A DNA stretch of 64,000 nucleotides from Salegentibacter tibetensis (GTDB lineage Bacteria > Bacteroidota > Bacteroidia > Flavobacteriales > Flavobacteriaceae), in the NCBI RefSeq assembly GCF_020164485.1, contig NZ_JAIQZA010000014.1:1-64000 (forward strand), given 5' to 3'. The position numbers and the translations under genes were made by a program. Positions within the stretch are counted from its first letter, which is position 1, and each line of letters begins with the position of its first letter. Under the pieces are notes generated by a model, which saw only the letters and a list, made by a program, of their open reading frames with translations, was not told the DNA's origin and did not search any database. Shown piece by piece: positions 1-8,366 of this stretch.

Positions 1-165
1 TTCACCAATGATATGGCACTCTTAAAGCTGGTATACCTGACAACCCAAAGAATAGAAAAGAAATGGAACACTCCCCTGCAGAACTGGGGCTTGGTAGTTC
101 AACAATTAGCCATTAAATTTGAAGGCCAACTGGAGTTGGATTTAGCAACCAATAAAACCAGCTAA
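1..165 (+). CDS. IS256-family transposase, C-terminal fragment (cut by window edge)
   Basis: The frame is open from base 1 to a TAA at 163-165 and gives 54 residues. It contains FTNDMALLKLVYL and KKWNTPLQNWGLVV followed by a phenylalanine-rich end, which is the typical C-terminal signature of IS256-type (mutator-like, DDE) transposases that move insertion sequences by cut-and-paste or copy-out. The catalytic DDE residues would lie upstream, outside the window, so activity cannot be judged. The stop codon is in the expected place for the family, so the 3' end seems intact. A strong hairpin follows directly. Confidence 0.85.
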   Translation, partial: FTNDMALLKLVYLTTQRIEKKWNTPLQNWGLVVQQLAIKFEGQLELDLATNKTS

Positions 166-169
166 AATT

Positions 170-199
170 TTTCCTTCCGGGGGTACCCCCGGAAGGAAA
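170..199. terminator. Perfect 30-base palindrome behind the transposase
   Basis: Bases 170-199 form a perfect GC-rich inverted repeat (arm TTCCTTCCGGGGG, centre TA) only 4 bases after the transposase stop. It could end transposase transcription or block read-through into or out of the element. There is no long T run behind it. The following bases (about 205-235, GACAGAGTTGAGCTAACACT) may include the IS right end, but the left end is not in the window to compare. Confidence 0.55.
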
Positions 200-257
200 G
201 CCAGACAGAGTTGAGCTAACACTCCCGTTCTTTTATTTTAATACATCCAACTTGTTT

Positions 258-653
258 ATGAGAAATCAACCTAAAGTTTCCCTATTACCATATTATTTTA
301 AAATTATCGCTTATGCGATCACGGGCTTGGCTATACTACTTACTTTGCTAAGCTTTAATGAACATTTAAACTTAGACCCGAACATATTCATTCCGCTTGG
401 GAAATATATATTTCTCCTGGCCTTAGTATTCTTCTCCCTTTCAAAGGAGAAAAATGAAACAGCAGGTTATTTTCAGCTTAGGTTAAAATGCCTGCCATCA
501 GCTATAATTTTCGCCAATGTATTCTTTCTTTTAGATTCAGTTTTGGAGTTATTCTACTCAGCGGAAAATCGTGAATTTATAACTGCCTTTGAAGTACTAC
601 TGATATTTCACATTTACTATCTGGCTTCTTTTTATTATTATAAAAACAAGTGA
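258..653 (+). CDS. Hypothetical small membrane protein
   Basis: A 131-residue protein with about four hydrophobic segments (roughly residues 13-33, 46-61, 79-98 and 108-127) and a short basic C-terminal end (YYYKNK). I do not recognise a family. The ATG at 258 is preferred over the TTG two codons upstream. No ribosome binding site is apparent, which is normal for Bacteroidota. It lies between the insertion sequence remnant and a convergent transporter gene, and could be a strain-specific gene brought close to the IS. Confidence 0.55.
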   Translation: MRNQPKVSLLPYYFKIIAYAITGLAILLTLLSFNEHLNLDPNIFIPLGKYIFLLALVFFSLSKEKNETAGYFQLRLKCLPSAIIFANVFFLLDSVLELFYSAENREFITAFEVLLIFHIYYLASFYYYKNK

Positions 654-707
654 AGCAAGCTCAATTAGTGTAATAACCGCTTACCTTTTAAATCCTCACT
701 GTTTAAT

Positions 708-1613
708 TTAAGTAGCCTGTTTTCTAAATTTAGAAAACACTTTTTTAGATCGGTTTACGATAAACACCCCAATTAGAATAACAAAGGCTGAAAGCAATTG
801 CCAGGCGCTAAAAACTTCCCCGTCTAAAATACCCCAACCTAAAGCCACCACTGGAATGGTATAGGTTACTGATGTAGTAAAAACCGGATCTGAGATTTGC
901 ACCAGTTTATTAAAGATGATCATCGCTACTCCGGTTCCTATCACTCCCAAAATAACAACATAACCTATAGATTGCTGAAGCACGATATTGGAAAGATCCT
1001 TTTCAAAAAATCCTGAAAAGAATAATATTACCAAGGTAGGAATTAATAAAACGGTGAAACTTCCGGCTGCAATCCCCAGCGGACTCATTCCACTCATGTG
1101 GGTCTTAAGTATATTCACATTCATGGCGTAACAGGAAGCCGCGATAATAACTAAAAACGAATAGAGATAATTCTGGTCTGGATTTATACTTGCCCCACTT
1201 AAAATAAGCCCTGCCGTACCCAATAAACCAATCACCACCCCAAGTATTTTATTCTGATTAAATGCCGCTTTAAAAAACATTGCGCCAAAAATAAGCGTCA
1301 TTAAGGGTGTGGCTGCATTTAAAATGGAAGCTACAGCGCTGTCTATTTCGGTTTCAGCAAAAGAAAAGAGGTAAACAGGAAAGAAATTCCCCAAAAGCCC
1401 CACTAAAAGCATCCATTTCCAATGGCTTTTCTTAATCTTCATTATAGATTTAAACCCGATAAGAATTAGAAAAACCGCCGCAAAGATTATCCTGAAGGAT
1501 CCAACTTCTACAGCCGTTAAACCTACAAGGCCTTTTTTAATAAGAATAAAGGAACTTCCCCAAACAATAGAAAGTATAACCAGGTAAACCCACTTTAATT
1601 TTTCTAAAGGCAT
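708..1613 (-). CDS. EamA/DMT-superfamily transporter
   Basis: About 300 residues with ten hydrophobic segments and an internal two-fold repeat, the layout of EamA (drug/metabolite transporter) permeases in the inner membrane. The N-terminal VILSIVWGSSFILIKKGL and the second-half SYAMNVNILK / TYTIPVVALGWGI stretches are typical. The substrate cannot be deduced; family members export amino acids or metabolites. ATG at 1613 is chosen; a TTG seven codons upstream would add MQLKSEN without sequence support. It is monocistronic, convergent with the small membrane protein. Confidence 0.85.
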   Translation of the reverse strand: MPLEKLKWVYLVILSIVWGSSFILIKKGLVGLTAVEVGSFRIIFAAVFLILIGFKSIMKIKKSHWKWMLLVGLLGNFFPVYLFSFAETEIDSAVASILNAATPLMTLIFGAMFFKAAFNQNKILGVVIGLLGTAGLILSGASINPDQNYLYSFLVIIAASCYAMNVNILKTHMSGMSPLGIAAGSFTVLLIPTLVILFFSGFFEKDLSNIVLQQSIGYVVILGVIGTGVAMIIFNKLVQISDPVFTTSVTYTIPVVALGWGILDGEVFSAWQLLSAFVILIGVFIVNRSKKVFSKFRKQAT

Positions 1614-1773
1614 ATTTTCGCTTTTAAGCTGCAAAAATCGTTATTCCTTTAAAGCTGAAAAGAAAAGAAGGAATTATTTTTAAAATGATTTTTTCGATAA
1701 AATTTCCAATAGGTAAAATGGAACGAAATGCCATATTAAGCGCCGCCAAAAGTCGATAAAAGATGTGGTTTAT

Positions 1774-2337
1774 TTAATTTTCCCAGCGGAAAGTTTCAAT
1801 CATATGCTTCATATCTTTTTTGAGATAATCTGCAGCAGGAATAATAGAATCGTAATTCGGCCTTGTCCTAAAGTAAGCTGAAGCAGTCACAAAGTGCTTC
1901 ACACTATCGGTAAGGTAAAATTGCGCCTGGGAAGCCGCATTTCCGGAAACTTCGTAAAACATGCCGTAAACGTCCTGAATATCATTGGTATAAACATCTC
2001 CTTCAATAGCATCAGCTTTTATGGTATGTTGCAAAGGGAGTTTCTGCGCATCAGCCAATAACGAATCCAGATTATTATCTATTTTCTGATAGGTGATAAA
2101 AATAGTCCCGTTTAGATCTTTATATTCCAGGTCCAGCCAACAGGGAATATTATTGCGTGAAGCTTTAACTTCGACCAGGGTATTCATTTCAAAATTATAA
2201 GCACAGTTGAAGTTGGTGGCTTCATATTTTGCTTCAGGATAATTAAGGGAAAGAAATGCACGAGGCTTGGGAGTTGTATCCTCTTCCCCACAGCTTATAA
2301 GCATTAAAACCATCAAAATCACCACGCATTTTTTCAT
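1774..2337 (-). CDS. gldD: Gliding motility lipoprotein GldD
   Basis: 187 residues. A short signal peptide ends in LISC with the lipidated Cys at about residue 16, then a proline/aspartate linker and the GldD-type core with RAFLSLNYPEAKYE near the start. GldD is a lipoprotein required for gliding and type IX secretion in Flavobacterium johnsoniae; its exact biochemical role is unknown. It is the last gene of the leftward mutY-ssb-gldE-gldD run, 17 bases behind gldE, the same neighbourhood as in gliding flavobacteria. Length is normal for the family. Confidence 0.9.
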   Translation of the reverse strand: MKKCVVILMVLMLISCGEEDTTPKPRAFLSLNYPEAKYEATNFNCAYNFEMNTLVEVKASRNNIPCWLDLEYKDLNGTIFITYQKIDNNLDSLLADAQKLPLQHTIKADAIEGDVYTNDIQDVYGMFYEVSGNAASQAQFYLTDSVKHFVTASAYFRTRPNYDSIIPAADYLKKDMKHMIETFRWEN

Positions 2338-2354
2338 ACTAAATTTATCTTCAT

Positions 2355-3677
2355 CTAAACCGGTGAGATATTCACTTTAATTTGTTTAAGACGTTTGTTG
2401 TCTAAAACTTCTACGGTAAAGCTATAATTCAAAAAATAGATCACATCGTTTTTCTTCGGGAAACCTCCTGAAATCTCCAAAAGAAATCCTGCCAGGGTAT
2501 CGGCCTCGCCTTTCCGATCTTCAAAAGCAACCGGATCTTCAATTTTTACAATGCGATAGAAATCTTTTAGCGGGGTTTTTCCTTCAAAAACATAAGTACT
2601 ATCATCCAATTTAGAGTAAACCAAATCTTCATCATCGAACTCGTCGCTAATATCACCTACAATTTCTTCAATTATATCTTCAAGTGAAATTAGCCCGCTA
2701 GTGCCACCATATTCATCTACCACAATTGCCAGATGATTCTTTTTGGTTTTGAAATCGTTCAGCAAATCGTCCAGCTTTTTATTTTCCGGAACAAAATAGG
2801 GCTCCCGCAATAAGCTGGTCCATTCAAAAGAATTTTCATCTATATATGGCAACAGATCTTTAACGTATAAAATACCTATTACATTATCTATGTTTTCCCG
2901 GTAAACCGGGATCCTGGAATAACCCCTGTCTATAATTTCAGGAATTATTTCTTTATATGTCTGACTTTCATTTAAGGCAAAAATATCCATTCTTGGGCGC
3001 ATCACCTGCTTGGTATCGGTATTTCCAAAAGACACAATTCCCTGGAGAATTTTTTGCTCTTCCTGCGTGGTATCCTCCTCACTGGTAAGTTCCAAAGCTT
3101 GCGACAATTGATCTATGCTTATAAAAGATCGCTGCTTTCCAAGACGACTGTGCATAAAGATGGTCACCGCTCGCATTGGTCCGCTTAAAGGTGTAAAAAT
3201 TGTATCGAGGAAATTTAAGGGCCGCGCCATAAAATTTGAAAACAACACGTTGTTCCGGCTGGCGTAAACTTTAGGCAGGATTTCACCAAAAAGCAGGATA
3301 ATAAAAGTTATCACCCCAACCTCAATAAGGAATTTGAAATTAATGCCGTAAATAACCGTATTCATCTCGCCAAAAAGCCTATCGGCAAGGCTATCGAATA
3401 ATAATACGATCGCTATGTTAATAAAATTATTCGCGACCAGAATAGTAGCTAGCAACTTTTTGGGCTTATCTAATAAATTGACCACAATTTGTTGCGCTTT
3501 ACCGCGCTTCCCGTCTTCGGTAATAACATCGGCGGGAGTTAATGAAAAAAAAGCAACTTCAGCCCCAGAAATTAAAGCTGAACAAATTAAAAGCAGCAAT
3601 AAAACTAAGTAGCTTAATAGCTGCGTAAAATCAAAAGCGGCCCAAAACAAAAATAAACTGGGAGGTTCTGAATCCAA
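2355..3677 (-). CDS. gldE: Gliding motility-associated protein GldE (CNNM/CBS/CorC family)
   Basis: 440 residues. Three to four membrane segments (about 17-38, 75-100, 115-135) form a CNNM domain, followed by a CBS pair (about 205-330, with RIPVYRENIDNVIGILYVKD and LAIVVDEYGGTSGLISLEDI) and a C-terminal CorC/HlyC domain. The family resembles magnesium/cobalt efflux proteins; GldE is linked to gliding with GldD. The only start in frame is TTG at 3677, because a stop lies six codons upstream. It is 21 bases behind ssb and 17 before gldD, so probably co-transcribed. Confidence 0.9.
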   Translation of the reverse strand: MDSEPPSLFLFWAAFDFTQLLSYLVLLLLLICSALISGAEVAFFSLTPADVITEDGKRGKAQQIVVNLLDKPKKLLATILVANNFINIAIVLLFDSLADRLFGEMNTVIYGINFKFLIEVGVITFIILLFGEILPKVYASRNNVLFSNFMARPLNFLDTIFTPLSGPMRAVTIFMHSRLGKQRSFISIDQLSQALELTSEEDTTQEEQKILQGIVSFGNTDTKQVMRPRMDIFALNESQTYKEIIPEIIDRGYSRIPVYRENIDNVIGILYVKDLLPYIDENSFEWTSLLREPYFVPENKKLDDLLNDFKTKKNHLAIVVDEYGGTSGLISLEDIIEEIVGDISDEFDDEDLVYSKLDDSTYVFEGKTPLKDFYRIVKIEDPVAFEDRKGEADTLAGFLLEISGGFPKKNDVIYFLNYSFTVEVLDNKRLKQIKVNISPV

Positions 3678-3698
3678 ATGAAGGTGTTTTAATTAAAC

Positions 3699-4169
3699 TT
3701 AAAAAGGCAAATCGTCTTCCTCTTCTTCTTTTGCCATAGATTGATTGGCAAAATTATCATTTTTAGGCGTGTTATGCTGATTTTGAGCAGGGGAATTTTG
3801 CTGCTGCATATTTCCGCCGCCTTCACTCTCACCTTTTGGAGTTAAAAATGTAAACTCTGTACATTGAATTTCGGTAGTGTAACGGTCATTTCCCTGATCG
3901 TCCTGCCATTTACGGGTTTTAATCCTACCTTCTATAAAAACTTTATCGCCTTTCTTAAGGTACTTTTCGCAAATTTCGGCTGCTTTATTACGCACCACAA
4001 TGTTGTGCCATTCAGTATTGGTAACACGCTCGTTGGTGGTGCGATTAGTATAAGATTCGTTGGTAGCCAACGGAAACCGCCCAATAGCGCCACCACCTTC
4101 AAAATAATGCATTTTCACGTCGTCTCCCGTATGCCCGATAAGCATTACTTTGTTTAATGTACCTGTCAT
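3699..4169 (-). CDS. ssb: Single-stranded DNA-binding protein
   Basis: 156 residues. The N-terminal OB-fold (about 1-110) starts MTGTLNKVMLIGHTGDDV, followed by a Gln/Asn-rich linker and the acidic tail EEEDDLPF that binds repair and replication partners. It coats single-stranded DNA during replication, recombination and repair. It lies between mutY and gldE, a conserved flavobacterial arrangement. The 102-base gap to mutY may hold a separate promoter, but no clear TAnnTTTG element is seen on this strand. Confidence 0.95.
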   Translation of the reverse strand: MTGTLNKVMLIGHTGDDVKMHYFEGGGAIGRFPLATNESYTNRTTNERVTNTEWHNIVVRNKAAEICEKYLKKGDKVFIEGRIKTRKWQDDQGNDRYTTEIQCTEFTFLTPKGESEGGGNMQQQNSPAQNQHNTPKNDNFANQSMAKEEEEDDLPF

Positions 4170-4271
4170 CTCGATTAATTATTTTCCGCCAAAAAGGCTA
4201 TTTATTTACACCCTAAAATACTGAAAAATTTATTGCTAAGTAAAGCTAAATTCCAGAAAACTTTAAACAAT

Positions 4272-5327
4272 TTATAAGGAATAGGTTTCCAGTGCGGTTT
4301 CTTCAAGGAAATTAGCGATTAAAACCGGTACCGGATAATCTTTTACATTCTTTACGGGAATTCCCTCTTTCCCAATTTTTTCAGCTTTAACCCACCAAAA
4401 ATGAGTGTAGATATGCTGATGAGAAAGTTTATGTACCACGGGTTTTTTATTGTGAAGTTGTAACGAAAGCTCCTGCTCGCCAAGAATTTCGTTTATTTTT
4501 TCTTCGGAAGGAAAAGCGCCTTCCCTTACCGGTTTTTTGGTTTCTATTAAAGGAAATTCATATAAACCATTCCAAATCCCCTTTCCCGTTCTTTGCTGAA
4601 GAAGGGTTTTATTTTCTTCAGAATAAACCACTAAATAATTAAAGTAGCGTTTCTTCACTTTCGCTTTCTTCATTTTTACAGGTAATCTCTGAATTTTATT
4701 CTTCTGTAAAGCCAAACAACCTGAACTTAAAGGACAACTTTCACAAAGCGGATTTCGCGGTTTGCATTGTAATGCTCCAAACTCCATTAAAGACTGGTTA
4801 AAACTGGAAGGATATTTTTCGTCTAACAATTCAGAAGCCAGGGCTTTAAATTCTTTGATCCCAGCCGTTGAATTTATAGGTGTTTCAACATCAAAAAAAC
4901 GAGCCAAAACCCTGTAAACATTACCGTCTACCACCGCAACCGGTTCATCATAACAAATTGAAGCAATAGCAGCAGCGGTATAATCGCCTACACCTTTAAG
5001 TTTTTTAAGTTCTATATAAGATTTAGGAAAAACACCATTCAATTCTTCAGCCACGTATTTAGCGCTTTCATGCAGGTTTCTGGCACGAGAATAATAACCC
5101 AAACCCTGCCATAGTTTTAGCACTTTTTCCTGTGGTGCTTCAGCAAGATCAAAAACAGTAGGGAAAGCGGTTGTAAATCGTTGATAATAGGGCAAACCCT
5201 GCTCTATTCTGGTTTGCTGAAGCATAATTTCACTCAGCCAAATATGATAAGGATCACTGGTTTTACGCCAGGGTAATTCGCGCTTATTTTTTAAATACCA
5301 ATCAATCAACACTTTAGAAAACACCAT
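4272..5327 (-). CDS. mutY: A/G-specific adenine glycosylase MutY
   Basis: About 351 residues. The helix-hairpin-helix GPD fold includes the catalytic Glu (LSEIMLQQTR), LKGVGDYTAAAIAS and the catalytic Asp in VAVVDGNVYRV. The 4Fe-4S cluster motif C-x6-C-x2-C-x5-C is complete (CKPRNPLCESCPLSSGC), and a NUDIX-like C-terminal domain that recognises 8-oxoG follows. It removes adenine mispaired with 8-oxoguanine. ATG at 5327 is preferred over the TTG two codons upstream. It is divergent from the HU gene and first in the ssb-gldE-gldD run. Confidence 0.95.
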   Translation of the reverse strand: MVFSKVLIDWYLKNKRELPWRKTSDPYHIWLSEIMLQQTRIEQGLPYYQRFTTAFPTVFDLAEAPQEKVLKLWQGLGYYSRARNLHESAKYVAEELNGVFPKSYIELKKLKGVGDYTAAAIASICYDEPVAVVDGNVYRVLARFFDVETPINSTAGIKEFKALASELLDEKYPSSFNQSLMEFGALQCKPRNPLCESCPLSSGCLALQKNKIQRLPVKMKKAKVKKRYFNYLVVYSEENKTLLQQRTGKGIWNGLYEFPLIETKKPVREGAFPSEEKINEILGEQELSLQLHNKKPVVHKLSHQHIYTHFWWVKAEKIGKEGIPVKNVKDYPVPVLIANFLEETALETYSL

Positions 5328-5412
5328 ACACAAAATAGACTTGGTGCAATATTAAAAGTTTATTCCGTTATTATTTAATGAATTAGGCTTGAAATATTGT
5401 AGATTTAATTCT

Positions 5413-5420
5413 TATATTTG
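5413..5420 (+). promoter_or_regulatory. Bacteroidota -7 element (TATATTTG) before HU
   Basis: TATATTTG matches the TAnnTTTG consensus used by the Bacteroidota primary sigma factor. A TTG lies 21 bases upstream, suitable as a -33 box. The HU start codon is 51 bases downstream. Confidence 0.6.
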
Positions 5421-5471
5421 CGCCCTTGAAAAATATAGAAACCCCAATTTATAATATTAAATAGTACGAAA

Positions 5472-5762
5472 ATGACGAAAGCAGATATTGTAGCAAACAT
5501 TTCAGAAAAATTAGGAATGGAAAAAGGTGATGTCCAGGCTACTATTGAAACCTTCATGGATGAGGTTAAAACTTCATTAGAAAGTGGAGACAACGTATAT
5601 TTAAGAGGGTTTGGAAGCTTTGTTGTAAAAACAAGAGCCGAAAAAACCGGAAGAAATATCTCTAAAAACACAACTATTAAAATTCCAGCACACAACATCC
5701 CGGCTTTTAAACCAGCCAAGATCTTTGTTGAAGGAGTTAAAACTAACGTAGAAGTTAAGTAA
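5472..5762 (+). CDS. HU/IHF-family DNA-binding protein
   Basis: 96 residues, the normal HU length. The start MTKADIVANISEKLGM is the helical dimerisation part, LRGFGSFVVKTRAEKTGRN leads into the DNA-binding arm, and the RNISKNTTIKIPAHNIPAFKPAK segment is the usual arm sequence including the intercalating proline region. It bends and compacts DNA. It has its own promoter-like element and is followed 57 bases later by a tiny basic protein gene, with which it probably shares the transcript up to the terminator at 5901. Confidence 0.93.
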   Translation: MTKADIVANISEKLGMEKGDVQATIETFMDEVKTSLESGDNVYLRGFGSFVVKTRAEKTGRNISKNTTIKIPAHNIPAFKPAKIFVEGVKTNVEVK

Positions 5763-5819
5763 TTAGAAACCGTAAAAAAGTTTCTTTAGAAAATAATTTA
5801 TTAATTTAAAAGTAACACT

Positions 5820-5909
5820 ATGCCAAGTGGTAAAAAAAGAAAAAGACATAAGGTAGCTACGCACAAGCGTAAAAAAAGAAACAGAGCTAACCGCCACAAG
5901 AAAAAGTAG
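5820..5909 (+). CDS. Very basic 29-residue protein (ribosomal-protein-like)
   Basis: The ATG at 5820 opens a 29-codon frame starting MPSGKKRKRHKVATHKRKKR and ending RHKKK, then TAG. Sixteen residues are Lys or Arg and three are His. A small ORF of this kind between hup and rng is a feature I associate with flavobacteria. The composition suggests an rRNA-binding peptide such as a Thx- or bL38-type ribosomal protein, but I cannot assign the family from sequence alone. The terminator stem begins inside its last codons, so the transcript ends right after it. Genuine coding is likely because of this placement. Confidence 0.7.
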   Translation: MPSGKKRKRHKVATHKRKKRNRANRHKKK

Positions 5910-5928
5910 TTTTCATACTACTTTTTTT
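5901..5928 (+). terminator. Rho-independent terminator of the HU operon
   Basis: Stem AAAAAGTAGT (5901-5910) pairs perfectly with ACTACTTTTT (5917-5926) around the 6-base loop TTTCAT, and the right arm ends in a T run. The left arm overlaps the stop codon of the 29-residue protein gene. Confidence 0.85.
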
Positions 5929-6059
5929 ATTTAAAACGTTCATTGAAATTGAAACCCTGCTTATTACCTAAAAGTATTAGGGTTTCTTCAGGATTAAAAA
6001 ACCTGTGATAAAATAATGTTTAATCCATCCCGATGCAATCGGGACAAAAATCTAATAGA

Positions 6060-7598
6060 GTGGACAAAGAATTAATTATCCGGTCCGGAACCTCTGCTGT
6101 AGATTTTGCCTTACAAAAAGATGGAAAACTTATTGAACTCAACAAGGAAGAAGACAGTAACAAATTTAATGTTGGTGATATTTTTATCGCCAAAATTAGA
6201 AAAGCTGTACCCGGGTTAAATGCCGCATTTGTAAATGTTGGTTATGAGAAAGATGGTTTTTTACACTATCACGATCTCGGCCCCCAGGTTTCTTCAATGC
6301 TTAAGTTCATAAAACGTGTAAGCACAGGTAAATTAAAAGATTATTCTTTAAAGAATTTTACATTCGAAAAGGATATTGACAAAGACGGAGTTATTACAGA
6401 TGTCTTAAAGTCAAATCAGTCGCTATTGGTTCAGGTTGTAAAAGAACCTATTTCTACCAAAGGCCCGAGAATAAGCTCAGAGCTTTCTATCGCGGGTCGT
6501 TATATTGTACTGGTACCTTTTTCCAATCGTATTTCAGTTTCACAAAAAATTGAAAGCAAAGAAGAAAAAGACCGGTTAAAAAGATTGGTAAAAAGCATTA
6601 AACCCAAAGGTTTTGGGATTATTGTAAGAACCGTAGCAGAAGGCAAAAAAGTAGCAGAACTGGATAGAGATCTTCAAAATTTGATGGATCGCTGGACAGG
6701 AATGTGCAAAAAAATGTATAAGCCACATCATCCCTCTAAAGTACTTGGAGAATTAAACAGGGCATCGTCCCTGTTAAGAGACATTTTTAATGACTCTTTC
6801 ACTTCTATTACTGTAGACGACGAGACGCTTTATACACAAATTAAAGACTATGTGGGCGAAATCGCCCCGAGTAAAGAATCGATTGTTAAGTTATATCAAT
6901 CTAATGTTCCAATTTTTGAAAAATACGGTATCGAAAGACAAATAAAAACTTCATTTGGGCGCACCGTCTCTATGAGCAAAGGCGCCTACCTAGTAATAGA
7001 ACACACAGAAGCTATGCACGTTATAGATGTGAATAGTGGTAATCGTTCTAACAAATCCAGAAACCAGGAAGATACTGCATTAGAGGTGAATATGATTAGC
7101 GCCACAGAAATAGCCCGGCAATTAAGATTGCGTGATATGGGCGGCATAATCGTGGTAGACTTCATAGACATGGGTAAAGCCGAAAACCGGAAAACCCTGT
7201 TTGATCACCTTAGAAACGAAATGAGTGACGACCGCGCAAAACATAAGATTTTGCCACCGAGTAAATTCGGGTTGATACAAATTACAAGACAACGCGTAAG
7301 GCCGGAAATGAATATTAAAACCCGTGAGGACAACCCTAACGGAACTGGTGAGATTGAAGCACCAATACTTTTAATAAACAAAATGAAAACCGACCTGGAA
7401 AAGCTCATTAAGAAAGATCACAAAAAGATTACTTTGAGTGCGCACCCATTTATTGCAGCCTTTTTAACAAAAGGCTTTCCATCTCCCCGCTCACAATGGT
7501 TTTTAGACCATAAGCGCTGGGTTAAAATTTTACCAAGAGACGCTTACACGTACATGGAATATCATTTTCACGATAAAGAAGGAAATGAAATCCTTTAA
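6060..7598 (+). CDS. rng: Ribonuclease E/G family protein (RNase G)
   Basis: About 512 residues. The S1 domain (about 35-120) is followed by the DNase I-like catalytic domain with metal-binding aspartates in HVIDVNSGNRSN and GGIIVVDFIDM. It is an endoribonuclease of rRNA maturation and mRNA decay. The GTG at 6060 gives the family-typical VDKELIIRS start; an ATG at 6033 lies inside a short hairpin and adds nine residues of no family character. The zinc-link CPxCxG motif of E. coli RNase E/G is absent: the protein has only one Cys, in the middle. The C-terminal end HDKEGNEIL is complete. Confidence 0.92.
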   Translation: MDKELIIRSGTSAVDFALQKDGKLIELNKEEDSNKFNVGDIFIAKIRKAVPGLNAAFVNVGYEKDGFLHYHDLGPQVSSMLKFIKRVSTGKLKDYSLKNFTFEKDIDKDGVITDVLKSNQSLLVQVVKEPISTKGPRISSELSIAGRYIVLVPFSNRISVSQKIESKEEKDRLKRLVKSIKPKGFGIIVRTVAEGKKVAELDRDLQNLMDRWTGMCKKMYKPHHPSKVLGELNRASSLLRDIFNDSFTSITVDDETLYTQIKDYVGEIAPSKESIVKLYQSNVPIFEKYGIERQIKTSFGRTVSMSKGAYLVIEHTEAMHVIDVNSGNRSNKSRNQEDTALEVNMISATEIARQLRLRDMGGIIVVDFIDMGKAENRKTLFDHLRNEMSDDRAKHKILPPSKFGLIQITRQRVRPEMNIKTREDNPNGTGEIEAPILLINKMKTDLEKLIKKDHKKITLSAHPFIAAFLTKGFPSPRSQWFLDHKRWVKILPRDAYTYMEYHFHDKEGNEIL

Positions 7599-7602
7599 AA
7601 TC

Positions 7603-7636
7603 AACGCCTTTCGTTAATTCGGAAGGCGTTTTTTTA
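7603..7636 (+). terminator. Rho-independent terminator after rng
   Basis: AACGCCTT (7603-7610) pairs with AAGGCGTT (7623-7630) and is followed by a run of seven T. It lies 4 bases behind the rng stop. Confidence 0.85.
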
Positions 7637-7694
7637 TGCCTTTTACTCAAATCTCAATCTTGCTTACCCACCGATTAATCCCTACTTTTAAAGC

Positions 7695-7702
7695 TATTTT
7701 TG
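7695..7702 (+). promoter_or_regulatory. -7 element (TATTTTTG) before recX
   Basis: TATTTTTG matches TAnnTTTG and is 26 bases before the TTG start of recX. It supports a start near 7729 and independent transcription behind the rng terminator. Confidence 0.55.
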
Positions 7703-7728
7703 AACCCTGAAATCTTCAATGTTAAATT

Positions 7729-8205
7729 TTGAAAGAAACGCAAAAATCTTATACTGTTAAACAAGCCACCATCAAACTGATGCAGTTCTGCGCTTATCGC
7801 GACCGTTCCCATAAAGAAGTTGAAGAAAAATTAAGGGAGATGAATATGATCCCGGCCGCACAGGAGCAAATCATTATGCAGCTGATGCAGGAAGATTTTT
7901 TGAATGAAGAACGATTCGCAAGAAGTTTTGTTAGGGGGAAATTCAGAATAAAAAAATGGGGGAAAATAAAGATCAAACAGGAATTGAAGTTCAGGGAAAT
8001 TTCTGCCCCAATAATTGAAATAGCACTTACCGAAATAGATCAGCAAAAATATATCGCCACCCTATACGAACTAGCCGAAAAGAAACTCAGGCTCCTCAAA
8101 GAACCCGATAATTTTAAAAAGAAGCGCAAATTAGCCGATTTCCTGCTTCGAAAGGGATACGAGAGTAGTTTGGTGTATGAGGTGACAAACGAGTTATTAG
8201 AGTAG
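7729..8205 (+). CDS. recX: Regulatory protein RecX
   Basis: 158 residues of all-helical RecX type, with the three-helix repeats visible in AYRDRSHKEVEEKL, EERFARSFVRGKFRIKKWG and FLLRKGYESSLVYEV. RecX modulates RecA filament activity. The start is TTG at 7729 (MKETQKSYTVKQA); the nearby ATG at 7719 is in another frame. recA is not in the window. The gene is monocistronic. Confidence 0.88.
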   Translation: MKETQKSYTVKQATIKLMQFCAYRDRSHKEVEEKLREMNMIPAAQEQIIMQLMQEDFLNEERFARSFVRGKFRIKKWGKIKIKQELKFREISAPIIEIALTEIDQQKYIATLYELAEKKLRLLKEPDNFKKKRKLADFLLRKGYESSLVYEVTNELLE

Positions 8206-8236
8206 GTCAGGTAGATTATTCGAACGCCTTTAGAGA

Positions 8237-8347
8237 CGTCATCGCGAGCGAAGAAATGGAGCGCAGCGATTTATTCTATTAATGAAAGCTATTAAAATAA
8301 AATAATAAGAAAAGATTGCTGCGTCGGTTATCACCTCCTCAATGACG
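8237..8347. repeat. Dispersed inverted-repeat element, type A
   Basis: A roughly 110-base stretch opens with CGTCATCGCGAGCGAAG and closes with CACCTCCTCAATGACG, so its ends are complementary, with an inner AAGATTGCTGCGTC. A related element with the same CGTCAT...ATGACG outline is at 14503-14593. This is the layout of an interspersed palindromic repeat, here in the gap between recX and the convergent cupin gene. No coding potential is seen. Confidence 0.6.
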
Positions 8348-8366
8348 AAATCAGGAATTTTTTTGA

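Noticed and set aside
5405-5719. Minus-strand open frame of 104 codons over the HU gene
   Set aside because: It lies wholly opposite the HU coding region and its promoter, and its residues look like a reverse reading of HU with no family features.
6033-6059. ATG at 6033 as start of rng
   Set aside because: It lies inside a short hairpin (CCCGATGCAATCGGG) and adds nine residues not typical of the family; the GTG at 6060 gives the usual start.
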